From Margaritispora aquatica (lineage: Eukaryota > Ascomycota > Leotiomycetes > Helotiales > Discinellaceae), in assembly GCA_007644065.1 (NCBI GenBank), contig VJWN01000025.1:133927-197926 (forward strand): DNA of 64,000 nucleotides, given 5' to 3'. The notes beneath the pieces were generated by a model. The model did no database searches, had not been told where the DNA came from, and worked only from the letters and a program-made list of their open reading frames with translations. Of the stretch, positions 35,328-45,486 are shown one piece after another. Within the stretch, counting starts at the first letter, position 1. Each line of letters begins with the position of its first letter. The position numbers and the translations under genes are program-made.

Positions 35328-36905
35328 TTTGGAGTCTAATGGAATGATGGAAAGAGCTCAAGTACTGATTTCTTCTTGTAATTAGGATTATAGATTGAAT
35401 TCTCAGTTGAAAGCTTTATATCAACAAAGTACCTAAGTGATCGACGTAGCAGCGTAAACAACAGCCGTTTCCAATCAAATTAGTGCGCACTTCTTACAAA
35501 CCCCCTTGATCACTATTCAGGATTTTGCGGAGGGTTTATCAGAGTTATTATTAACCCTGCAATGTTGACGTCAAGCTAGACTGCAAAAGCATATACCCAT
35601 CTGAGGCTTAAACTCCGATATACTGACATTAGCCGAGACATTTCCGAGGGGCTTTGGGCCAATCATACCCCATTTTTGAGATCTTGCTCACAAATCGAAG
35701 ATTTAAGTTGCTTAGTAAGAATTAGAACATTGTTGTGTGACTGGCTCAGGTGGGATGGTTAAACAAACTGGCCGTGTCGATAGCGGAAGCAGGTCACGTA
35801 TTTCCTTTGCTCGTATACACGCACATATGTATTAAATATTTGCTGAAATTATTGGCCCCGTGTAAGAAGTTAGATGGCAAAGGGACTGGAGATAACCAAT
35901 CTTCACTCCGTGAAGTGTAAATGACATGCATCGCCAAACAGTCATTCCACCGACTCCGTCTTGAAGTGTTCGTTGGTGGGGTGAACTACTCAGCTGGTCG
36001 CTTAACACGAAAAGGGGGGGATCAATGATGTTCCACCGGATGTTTGATCCTCGGATCCTCGCAAAGGGTGCTGATTGACACCTCAAAGTATACCGGGGAT
36101 GGTCAAGTCCTTCCAATCGGATTTTGAGCAGATCGAAGGCTTGAAAAAGACTTTCTGTCCATTACCTATCTTCTGGGATATGAGAGGGAAGGTAAATGGA
36201 TTAGAACGAGCACAGTAATGAAACTGTCCCATTGCAAAGACCTGAAGAAGCCTCCGAGGGTAATTTGTCCTAATCATGAGTTTGAATTGCGCCTTTGTTG
36301 TGAAAGCCATAGTGTGATTTGATTCAAAACAAATGTGTTGTAATGAAAACTGTTTTCTTGTTCCTAGCAAACTTATAAATTTGTTTTCAGATGCACAGAT
36401 AAGAAGAACCTACTCCCAAGGCATATGATGGAATCTATTACTGAGTATAGTATGATGTTGTCAATGTCTCTTGTATTAATTTGTTTGACTTTCTACCGAC
36501 AAATTGACTAGGCGATATGGATCACGGGGCATGATTGTAATTATCGGTGTTGATTTCTTCCATGGTTAATTCAGCTAGCAATCATAAACAGATGTAAATG
36601 CAATGGAGAGTTTTGAACGAATTTGAACTTTTTATTGGGAAAAGAGATATTGATTTGAGATTTAATTATTGCTGTTATTGTGTGTTTTGCATATCACTGC
36701 CTAAGCGAGGCAGATGAGTCGGATTCAATCGAGACAGAAAACGAGATGTATGAGAATGAATATAAATCGATCTAGTGAAAATATCAAGAACTCCAAATTA
36801 AAGAGTCCAGATCATGCACTCTCTATCAATACAAACGTAGGCCGCAAGCCACCAAGCCTATCCATTACCACACAAACCCCATGTAATCCACATTATTCAT
36901 TCCAC
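35328..36905. other. intergenic region
   Basis: About 1.6 kb without a supported gene. The minus-strand open frames at 35832-36116 and 36083-36370 overlap each other and show no domain. Confidence 0.45.
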
Positions 36906-37358
36906 CTAAACATGCATCTGAAGACTCGAATAAGCCGGCACGACTTCTCTCGGTTCCCTTTCCCCTCTGATATCATCAGCAGCGCGATGCTCATACACAG
37001 GTGGTGGCATCTCCATCTCTCCTGATACATCTACACCGGCATCCATATCTATGTTTACCCTAGATCTCAACGCAGGGTGTTGATCTTGTTGTCCACCCAG
37101 TTCTGCCACCGATACCAAAAAATCGCATTTCTCATCTGTACCCAAATTGGCAGGATATTCTGGGACTTGTGAGCCGTTGGTTTGGGATTGGTGGTGGTTG
37201 GGTAAGGTTATTGAGGATATGGATGTATCGTATGCGAGCTGCGATTGGTGATGGTCTTGGATTTGAGGTTGAGCCTTTGTTGCTTTTCGATTATCGTATT
37301 TGTCTTTGACTGTTTCGTAGATGACTTTGCTGGTGAAAAGGATAACGAAGAGTGACAT
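36906..37358 (-). CDS. small hypothetical protein with PY motif
   Basis: Single-exon frame of 150 residues with an ATG at 37358. A short hydrophobic start (MSLFVILFTSKVIYE) could be a membrane anchor or signal-anchor. A hydrophilic, Gln/His/Ser-rich body follows, and PPPVYEH near residue 120 is a PPxY-type motif of the sort bound by WW domains of Rsp5/Nedd4 ligases. The family is not recognised. Composition and the intact ATG make it plausible, but without homology support it could be a chance frame. Confidence 0.45.
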   Translation of the reverse strand: MSLFVILFTSKVIYETVKDKYDNRKATKAQPQIQDHHQSQLAYDTSISSITLPNHHQSQTNGSQVPEYPANLGTDEKCDFLVSVAELGGQQDQHPALRSRVNIDMDAGVDVSGEMEMPPPVYEHRAADDIRGEREPREVVPAYSSLQMHV

Positions 37359-38051
37359 TTTGGAAGAATGGAAGGTTCGAGGCAGGTGAGGTTGGTGCTG
37401 TGGTGGTCTTAGAAGTAGAAGCTCGAAGGCCGGCGTTGAAGTATATCGATGTTACAGATTACGTGGTGATGCAGTTGTATTTTGTCGAAAGGTGTTAGAA
37501 ATCAGATGTGCGATATGAGATGAGATTGAAATGTGTTGGACAGAATGAAATTTTGATTGCGTTGGAACAATTCAGCGTTACTTATATCGATACCTCACAA
37601 TAAATGATGATATAATGAGAATTGCCTTTGTTGTTTACAGGGTCGGATTCTCGCATTGCTGCGGTAGCACAGTCCAAGTGTTGTGGAGGTTGTCAACCTG
37701 GAAGTCCAACCAACCACCTCACGAAGCCAAGTGATCATGCACGTGATATTATCAAACGTGCTCCGCCTGCCAGCCCGTGGGGAGGGCGCGACACGTGACT
37801 GTTGTCAACCGCTGGGCTCTAGAATCATGCCTCAGGTGGCAGTTCTCGGACTTAACCGGGTCCGGGCCAGCTTTTGCCAAGTCCCGATGGAATCCGAGTT
37901 ACGAATATTTCGAATGCTGATTTCATCTTCCTTCACTCCCAACCCATCTAGATATCAATACCATACCCATACCATACTTTTTTGGTTTGTATCTTCAAGT
38001 TCATTTAATGTTGAGTGTGGATTTATAATCAATTATTCTCATATCTATCTC
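37359..38051. other. divergent intergenic region
   Basis: Between the small PY-motif gene (-) and the Zn2Cys6 gene (+); it presumably holds both promoters. No other feature is supported. Confidence 0.5.
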
Positions 38052-40212
38052 ATGGAGTCATCAATTATAAGCTCAAAAGCTGAGCGTGGTGAGTTCCACC
38101 GTGCATGTGCGAACTGCTCTCGTGCCAAGGCAAGATGTGTTCTGGATGATCCTTCAAGTCCAATATGTCAAAGGTAAAGTACGAGCTAGACATGGCATTT
38201 GATAAACAGTCGCTCACATTGACCTATCAAGATGCAACCGTCTCAACAAATTCTGTGAACCAAATCCAGTACGAGAAAAAGCACAGCCACGAAAGAGGAA
38301 ACCACTTCAATCAACGTGAGAACCTTCTATCCGGTTCCTGCTATTGGCATGCTGATACCAGTAAGACGTATCGCCAAATTCCGAGTCGAGAAGCTGGAAG
38401 AAAAGCTCGACGATCTCGTGACATTGCTAAAGTCCGGCCAGGAGAATGCAAACGCAGCCCTCCTCACTCCACCTGAATCGGCGACTTCAAATCTCAGCAA
38501 TGGCCTTACAGCTCATCAGTTACGACCAACCCCAAACTTGCCCTCCAGGGTTTCCAAAGATATCGAAGCCGAGAAATGGGATGAGAGACTTCACAACGGT
38601 GGTACTATTTACGCTCGCTTTGGGCTTCCTAATGATTCTGCTCCGCTCAAGGCTCTTATGCATAGGATGGAGGAGCCTCCGCCTTATCAATATCACGATA
38701 TCGACCTTGGCATTGAGAATCCAGATGTCCTTCTGAATATTTATAGGAATGAGATGCACTGCAATTTCCCATTCGTTGTGATACCCGACTCCGAAACGGC
38801 TTTGGATTTACGTAGACGACGGCCAACATTGTACACAGCAGTCATGGCGATCACGACTCGAAACTCTGCGCAGCAGCAGAATATTGGAAAGCAGTTCGTT
38901 CAGCAAGTTGCCGAAAGAATCCACATCAGAGGCGAACGGAACCTTGATCTGTTGCTTGGTATTTTGACTTATGTTGGATGGTGAGACAATCAACGTTCTT
39001 TGATTGACATACTAACATCATGCAGGTGTTATTTTCATTTTTACAATGTGCCGCGCTTCACATCGCTGATATCGTCAGCTACCACAATTGTGGCTGACAT
39101 GAGATTGAATGCTCAAGGTGATCAGTGTATACCGGGCAATATCTATTGCGCAATTCGAGCTTCAAATGGGCAAGATGCCCCCAAGGATAAAGAACGAAAT
39201 GTGGAAGACCGTCGCACGTTTCTAGGTTATTGGTATCTCACTTCAGCGTGAGGAAGTCTTGCTGTTGATGTGTGCTCTTGCTGACATACATTCAGCATCG
39301 CTGGATTCTTTCGACGCTTAGATCGACCAACCTGGTCAACGTACTGCGAGGAATGTTGTCAAGTTTTAGAAGCCTCGAATGCCCATCGTGGAGATATTAC
39401 TGCAATTCGATTGATTCGCATCCAACTTTTGGCAGACAAAATTTATCAGAGTCCTTGGCATATGAAGCAAGATATTGTAGGATCTGTCGCTCCGCCAGTG
39501 CTTTATCTAAGGTCTTTCCAAAACGAGCTTAAAGAGCTCATGAAATCTCAATGTGCAGAAGTTGAAAAGAACAGTTAGTAGCCTCTTGTCTTTTCATGAT
39601 CTAATGGCTCATCACTTTGAATCTATAGATGCTGTGTTATTGAGTTACCAAAGTATAGAGATACTACTTCACAAAACAGGACTATCGAAGGCGCCTATTC
39701 TTGATACCTTCTCTGTCAGAGACTTCAATCGAATAGAGAGTCTCTTTGCATGCCAACAAGCCGTCCAGCGATTCTTCGATGATTTTCTCGGGGTTGATAT
39801 TACCAAGTACCACTGTTGGTCGGTACCTCTTTTCACATTATTAGCATGGAGTTTGGGTGTTCTACAACTACTCTCAACCTTCGAGCACCCAAGTTGGGAT
39901 TCTGAATGGGCCAAAGGGTCCTTAACCTTCATACAAGCAGCCGATCTCCTCATCGGAAAATACAGTCAAGCAAAAGCAGCACTTGGTCTTGATCCCCACA
40001 CCACTGACGGTGAAGACATGTTTTCACAAATTGTCAAAAAATTGCAATGGATTAAAGCATTTCACGAGGGTAAGTTTGGTGGACCTGGAGCAGTTCCATC
40101 AGATAACGTGGAGCCGCCCATCGAGGTGCTAGATTTCATACAAGGTGCAGATTTTGGTGAGATGTATGAAGACGAATGGATGCAGGACTTACTAGGGTCC
40201 TGGGAGTATTGA
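38052..40212 (+). CDS. Zn2Cys6 (Gal4-type) transcription factor
   Basis: Six exons, 38052-38173, 38232-38315, 38366-38980, 39026-39247, 39296-39573 and 39629-40212, giving 634 residues. The binuclear zinc cluster uses Cys19, 22, 29, 39, 42 and 49 (CANCSRAKARC and CQRCNRLNKFC), with the first intron splitting it between Q40 and C42. A basic linker (PRKRKP) leads to a short coiled-coil dimerisation segment VEKLEEKLDDLVTLL. The rest resembles the fungal transcription factor middle homology region. The protein should bind DNA in the nucleus. The MFS exporter gene starts 512 bases downstream on the same strand, so it is a natural candidate target. Confidence 0.92.
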
Positions 40213-40724
40213 ATTTCTTTTCTAATTTTTCGCATTTCGCATTACGAGGCTCAGCAAGTCCGAGACGTCTGACCGGATATAAGCTTCCTAGAACCAATGG
40301 CACAACAGGATATCTTCATTTCAGGCTGAAACTAAAGCTCACAGACCACGCATGCAGGCTTCAGCAATCATTTGAAAGCAATGGAATCTTATCAAACCGA
40401 CTGTTAAGTCCATTGAATCCGGGACGGACGTTATGGAACTATTGCTGGGTGGTATTGAACGTATCGTTTACTAGCGCCGGCGGTATTGATGGTCGTCCAA
40501 AAATCCCGTCTCCGGTCGTGAGTTCCCGGTCAGCGACCATATAATCGCGCCGAGCCTGCGAGCTTGTATGTGTGGGATGCGGCAAGCCACAATTTCTATT
40601 TCAGCTGGATCATTTGTTCAGTCGGCTCAATTAGCTCCGTCGAATCACGACAACTTTTGGATTCTCGAGTTGTGTTGACTGCTGAATACTTTCTTTATTT
40701 CTTGTTGCTTGTTCAATCGCCATC
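40213..40724. promoter_or_regulatory. spacer and promoter of the MFS exporter gene
   Basis: About 510 bases between the Zn2Cys6 gene and the MFS gene. Inverted CGG/CCG-type triplets, the half-sites of Gal4-class factors, occur (for example GGCGG and CCGG near 40480-40530), but no single element is decisive. Confidence 0.35.
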
Positions 40725-42696
40725 ATGAGCAAGCTCTCGCTCGATATGGATGAGAAGCCGCCAGAGACAGTGGCTTCCGCCACACGCCTTAGCCAAGACG
40801 ACAATACCGTCTCGGACGGCACCTTGGCATATGAGACCAATGAAAAGCTTGATGCACAGCCAATAGATGTGGCGCAAATCGACAAGCCCTCTGGAGATGC
40901 AGTTGAGGAGGAATGGGAATATGTCACTGGATGGAAGCTGGTGGCTGTATTGGGGACCGTTACTCTTGCTTGCTTCACCATGTTGCTGGATACATCCATT
41001 GTTGTCACGGTGAGTTTTGATGCTTGCCGTCGATAACTAGATCTAATGTTTCTAGGCAATTCCTAGGATCACAAGTGACTTCCACTCCTTGGGAGATGTG
41101 GGATGGTATGGAAGTGCTTACTTGCTATCAAGGTGTGCAACTCTTCAATATTTTTACTTCATTGGCTGACAATTCAAAGTTCTGCTCTGCAGCCATTGTC
41201 GGGAAAGATGTATGCAGACTGGAGTACCAAATGGACCTTCGTCTGTTTCTTGGCTGTCTTCGAACTAGGCTCGCTTCTCTGCGGCGTCTCTACAAGTTCA
41301 AATTTCCTCATCATTGGAAGAGCTGTGGCGGGCATAGGTGCCTCTGGCTTGATGAATGGCAGCTTGACGCTCTTGACAGACTGCATACCTGTGGCAAAGC
41401 AAGCTACCTACCTCGGATTGATGATTTCAAGTAGGTATTTGCCGTCTTGGTTACAACTTCGCTAACATGTATCATTAGTTGCTCAAATGGGTATCCTTCT
41501 TGGACCTTTAATCGGAGGAGCTCTGACTGAATATACTACTTGGCGCTGGTGTGAGTTTATATCTCCACATGGTTCTCAGTCATCACTAATATCCCAGGCT
41601 TCTACATCAATCTCCCTCTAGGAGCCTTAACCATCGCCTGTCTAGTGCTTGTCCACATCCCCGATCGATCTGCCAAAACCAGGAAAGCAGATGCAGTGAT
41701 TACAACACTCAAGAACCTCGACTTCATTGGCTTCCTTCTCTTTGCGCCAACGATGATAATGTTCCTCCTGGCTCTCGAATGGGGTGGAGTCAAATACGCA
41801 TGGGGTAGTGCAATGGTCATCGGCTTGTTCTGTGGCTCTGCGGGTTCCTTGGTGATATTCCTGGTGTGGGAGTATCGTCGTGGTGATACTGCTATGATTC
41901 CGCTTTCGATGGTTAGGCAGACGGTAATCTATTCGTCGATGCTCAATATGTTCTTCTTTATGGGTTCCATGTTGATTGCTTCGTACTATCTTGGTAAACT
42001 TTCCTCAACCTCCCAACACCCAACACCCAAGAACCAAACTAATCCTCCCCAGCAATTTTCTTTCAAGCCGTCAAAGGCGCCTCCCCCACCCTCAGCGGAG
42101 TCTACCTCCTCCCCTCCATTCTCTCGCAAATGCTCTTTGCCATCACCTCAGGCGTTGGCGTCGGCAAACTAGGCTACTACTTGCCCTGGTCAGTCGCCTC
42201 CGGAGCCATCAACACCATCGGACTCGGTCTCCTCAGCACACTAACCTCCACCTCCCCCATCGGCGCCTGGGTCGGATATCAGATCATCCTCGGTGTCGGC
42301 CGCGGCTGCGGTATGCAGATGCCCATGGTCGCCATATCGAACAATCTTGCTCCTGGCGATCGACCGGTTGGCATGGCGCTCCTGTCATTTGGGCAGAGTT
42401 TTGGTGGAAGTGTTTGGTTGGCAGCGGCACAAACGGCGTTTAGTGCTGGACTGAAGGAGGGGTTGAGAGTTCATGCGCCGGAAGTGAGTGCAATTGATGT
42501 ATTGACGGCGGGCGCGACGGGGTTTAGGACGTTGTTACCCGTGGCGAGTGTGGAGGGCGTGGTGAGGGCGTATGAGATTGGTGTGCAGAGGGTGTTTTTG
42601 TTGGCGGTCGGGTGTGCGACGGGGGTGTTTCTGAGCGCGTGGGGACTGGGTTGGAAGAGTGTTAAGAAGGCGAAGGTTGTGGAGCCTAGTGCTTGA
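40725..42696 (+). CDS. MFS drug:H+ antiporter-like exporter (DHA2/14-TM type)
   Basis: Six exons, 40725-41009, 41056-41132, 41180-41430, 41479-41550, 41598-41993 and 42053-42696, giving 574 residues in frame. A hydrophilic N-terminus of about 70 residues precedes TM1 ([18 protein letters not shown], across the first intron). Signatures include [37 protein letters not shown] in motif C/B regions, [13 protein letters not shown], and a C-half with [12 protein letters not shown]. These fit the 14-TM DHA2 family of drug and toxin exporters in the plasma membrane. The substrate is not readable. The preceding Zn2Cys6 gene on the same strand suggests paired regulation. Confidence 0.92.
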
Positions 42697-43442
42697 GAGT
42701 GGTTTCAAGGGGCCAATATGCGACCGATGAAGGCGCATTGGAATTTCGGGGAGGCAAGCAGTAAGTAGTGAGGCAAGGCTCCTATGAGATGAAGCGTAGG
42801 CGAAGTGTATAAAATGGACGACATGGACGGCCAACGGAACGGGCAGCATATACGCCTCTCTTTCTCTCTTTTGTACATTTCTGGAGCACAACTTTTGTAA
42901 AAGGAATAAATAATTCTTACCACAACATAGCATATCAAGGCATGATAATAGAGCATGCCTGTTGAATTCAATTTCAAAGCAACACCTGTTTTAACTCTTC
43001 TCGCGTCCTTGTTACCATGCCATTTTGCTTGCTGCTTCTTACCCAAGCGCCTACTTATAGCACTCTTCAGAAAGAATAAAAAAATTCGTGATAGTACCTG
43101 AACCATCTTTTCGCTAAACGAGGATGAAGCAGATTTCACGTTGTCTTAATTGCTGTTATAAAGCTTAGGTCTATCGTATTGCGTACTTGAAAATAATATG
43201 GTGTTATGTGCCTATGCTATGTATATTTCCTCCTCAATCCCAAAAGTCTCGTTAAATCGTCAACATCAGTATCAACATCAATATCGACTATTTTGAACTC
43301 AAGCCACATTTTCTATCCTTCACTCTAGTGAGTTCCAATATTAAGACGCTTTTCACTGTCCCATTCTATTCAATCCCAATTCCAATTCCAATTCCAGATC
43401 TCAGATTACGCCTTTGCAACCAGCAATCAGCGATTACCTCAA
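42697..43442. other. convergent intergenic region
   Basis: Between the 3' ends of the MFS exporter (+) and the zincophore gene (-). It contains a CAATTC direct repeat near 43376-43398. No gene is supported. Confidence 0.5.
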
Positions 43443-44536
43443 TTAGGCACAATGCACCACCCCATCAGCATGAGTATGGCACTCCGTAGCCGCACTCTGC
43501 ACCGTGGTAGCTGGTGCAGCAGCAGTCGTACTTGCGGCCACCGCACTCACACTCACACTAGTCGCTACAGCACTGGCACTGGCACTGGCACTGGCACTAG
43601 TACTCGTTGGTGCAGCCGCGACAGAAGCACTGGAAGATGCAACAGGCACACTGCCTGCACATCCCACACCTGGAACAGCAATGTCATATGCATACACCTC
43701 GACTGCGAAATGGCGGAGCGTGGCGCTGTTGCGGACTGCTTCCTCCGGGTGTTCTTTTGCCAGGGCGAGGATTTCCGCTTGTGCTGTTGGGTGCTGTGTT
43801 AGATAGCTTCTCGTTTGCGGGAGGGGGAAAAGATTAGAGAGAGGAAAAGAGAAAAGACGTACTGTCAGCATAATGGTCCACGACGCCCTCAGACATCTTC
43901 TTGGTGTGATAAAGGCGATGCAACAAGTCTGCACCAAACCACTGCGCGTCTTTGCCCGTAGCGACCGTGTACCCGTGTCCGCACATAGCCTCGAGAGGCC
44001 ATCTGGACTCGAAAGACAAAGGGCAGATGACCGTCTGATCAGGAGCTATCTCGCCTCTCCAGTGGCCAGCCCATCCTGGTCTTCATTAGCACCTACACAC
44101 AAGCCGCAAACAGGAAGCACCAAAGAGAAAACTCACCAGCCTGCCAGCACTTATTATCCACATCATCGCACCTAAACAGCACGCCGTCCTTGTCGCCCTC
44201 AATGAGCTTGTCAAACCACCCAACCGGCTCGGCCGTCGTGCTGCTGTTGCCGAAGTACTTGACGTACGTCTCGGAAGCGTTGCCGAAGCGCAGGATGTGC
44301 TCCTTGGCGTGGCGCGCGAGGGTGGTGCTTTCGTTGAGGGCGCGGAGGAGCTGCGAGCGCTCGGTGGCGTTGCAGGACGGGTGGATGGTGTACTCGGACA
44401 CGGCGCCGGCGGACCAGCTCCATGCGGTGTTTGTGTCGCGCTGGGTGAGGGATTGCTCGGGTGCTGTTGGGATGGGGGCTGGGAGAGCGGTGCTCAAGCC
44501 TGGAAGGAGGAGGAGGATGATGGAGAGGAGCTGCAT
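43443..44536 (-). CDS. secreted HRxxH zincophore-like protein (Pra1/Asp f 2/Zps1 family)
   Basis: Three exons, 44536-44137, 44075-43863 and 43783-43443, giving 317 residues. Signal peptide MQLLSIILLLLPGLSTALP. Family blocks follow in order: YVKYFGN with EPVGWFDKL, RCDD, GWAGHWRGE, TVICPLSF, LEAMCGHGYTVA, then the zincin-like HRLYH at 186-190, DHYAD, and HFAVEVYAYDIAVPGVGC. A Ser/Ala/Val low-complexity tail precedes the C-terminal CHTHADGVVHCA. The HRxxH replaces the protease HExxH, so zinc binding rather than proteolysis is expected. Relatives are zinc-repressed and act with a ZIP transporter to scavenge zinc; Asp f 2 and Pra1 also bind host proteins. The divergent neighbour is a ZIP transporter. 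Confidence 0.92.
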
Positions 44537-45486
44537 CTTGAGGGTTGGTTGATGGTTTGGTGGTTTGAGTTGATTATGAGGAAATCTTGAGGACTGAGAA
44601 GAAGCGATGGGTGAGAGTGAAGAGTGAGATGGGGATGGGATATAAGGTCTTTATATGTGCCTCAATATTGCTGAACTCTTTGAATTGTCATGAAAATACA
44701 CCTTCCTGGCCATGGGAGAACTATCCCAACCTCCCATTGTACAACTTAGTCACAATTACAAGTAGATTCATACCAACATGGCGCAAACCACGCGCTCATT
44801 AACAAATATTGATCCATCCCGCTCAAAATGACATACCGAATCGTCCCAAAACGTGCTTCGTCCATGACTGACCAGATTCCCAAAGTCTTGCAAAACTGCA
44901 AAATGGAAAAAAACTTCAGCATTTAGTCAAAAAAGCACATAGCCAAGATGAAGCTAAAGATATCAAGAGTGGGCTGTCCTCTGCCACAACGACAAACTCG
45001 ACCATGAAAACCACGATATAATCATTCGGTAATACTGTAAAGCAGAACAAAGTTGAGATAGAGCAGGCTTTGTGGGAATACCTTGATGGTTACCCGAGAC
45101 TTTGACGTGCTGGGCGCTTCGCTTGGCGTATAAATGCTCCACGCCCCACGAGAATCAATCCCCATTTCTGAACTTGGCGGGATGAAGACTTGTTCGGCGG
45201 GTGATAATCTGGAGCCTGATGTGCTATCAAGGTTGATGAGAGCGGTGTGGTGGCGGCGGATATGCTTGTTGATGTGGTGGTGGAGTTGCTTGCTGATGTA
45301 TTTGGCATGCCGAGAAATGTACGTACATAGCAGCATCAATTGGATACTTAGGTGAGAATACCCAGTGACTTGGTCATTGGTGAGCAGCATAAAAGATCCG
45401 GATCCTCGATTTTGAACATGTGCCGAACCCTTTGAAATAGCCAACAGTGTATACGATTTGCCCTTGTCCAAGACAACATCGCAATT
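44537..45486. promoter_or_regulatory. shared divergent promoter of the zincophore and ZIP genes
   Basis: A 950-bp interval between two head-to-head start codons. It contains ACCTTGATGGT at 45080-45090 (one mismatch to the yeast Zap1 element ACCTTNAAGGT), CAAGGT at 45228-45233, and PacC-type hexamers (GCCARG) at 44942-44947, 45122-45127, 45173-45178 and 44705-44710 on one or other strand. A TATAAA-like box lies near 45129. The orthologous aspf2-zrfC promoter of A. fumigatus is controlled by ZafA and PacC. Confidence 0.65.
45080..45090 (+). promoter_or_regulatory. near-consensus Zap1/ZafA zinc-responsive element
   Basis: ACCTTGATGGT differs from the yeast zinc-responsive element ACCTTNAAGGT at one position. 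Placed about 400 bases before the ZIP gene and 540 bases before the zincophore gene, it could serve both. Confidence 0.55.
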
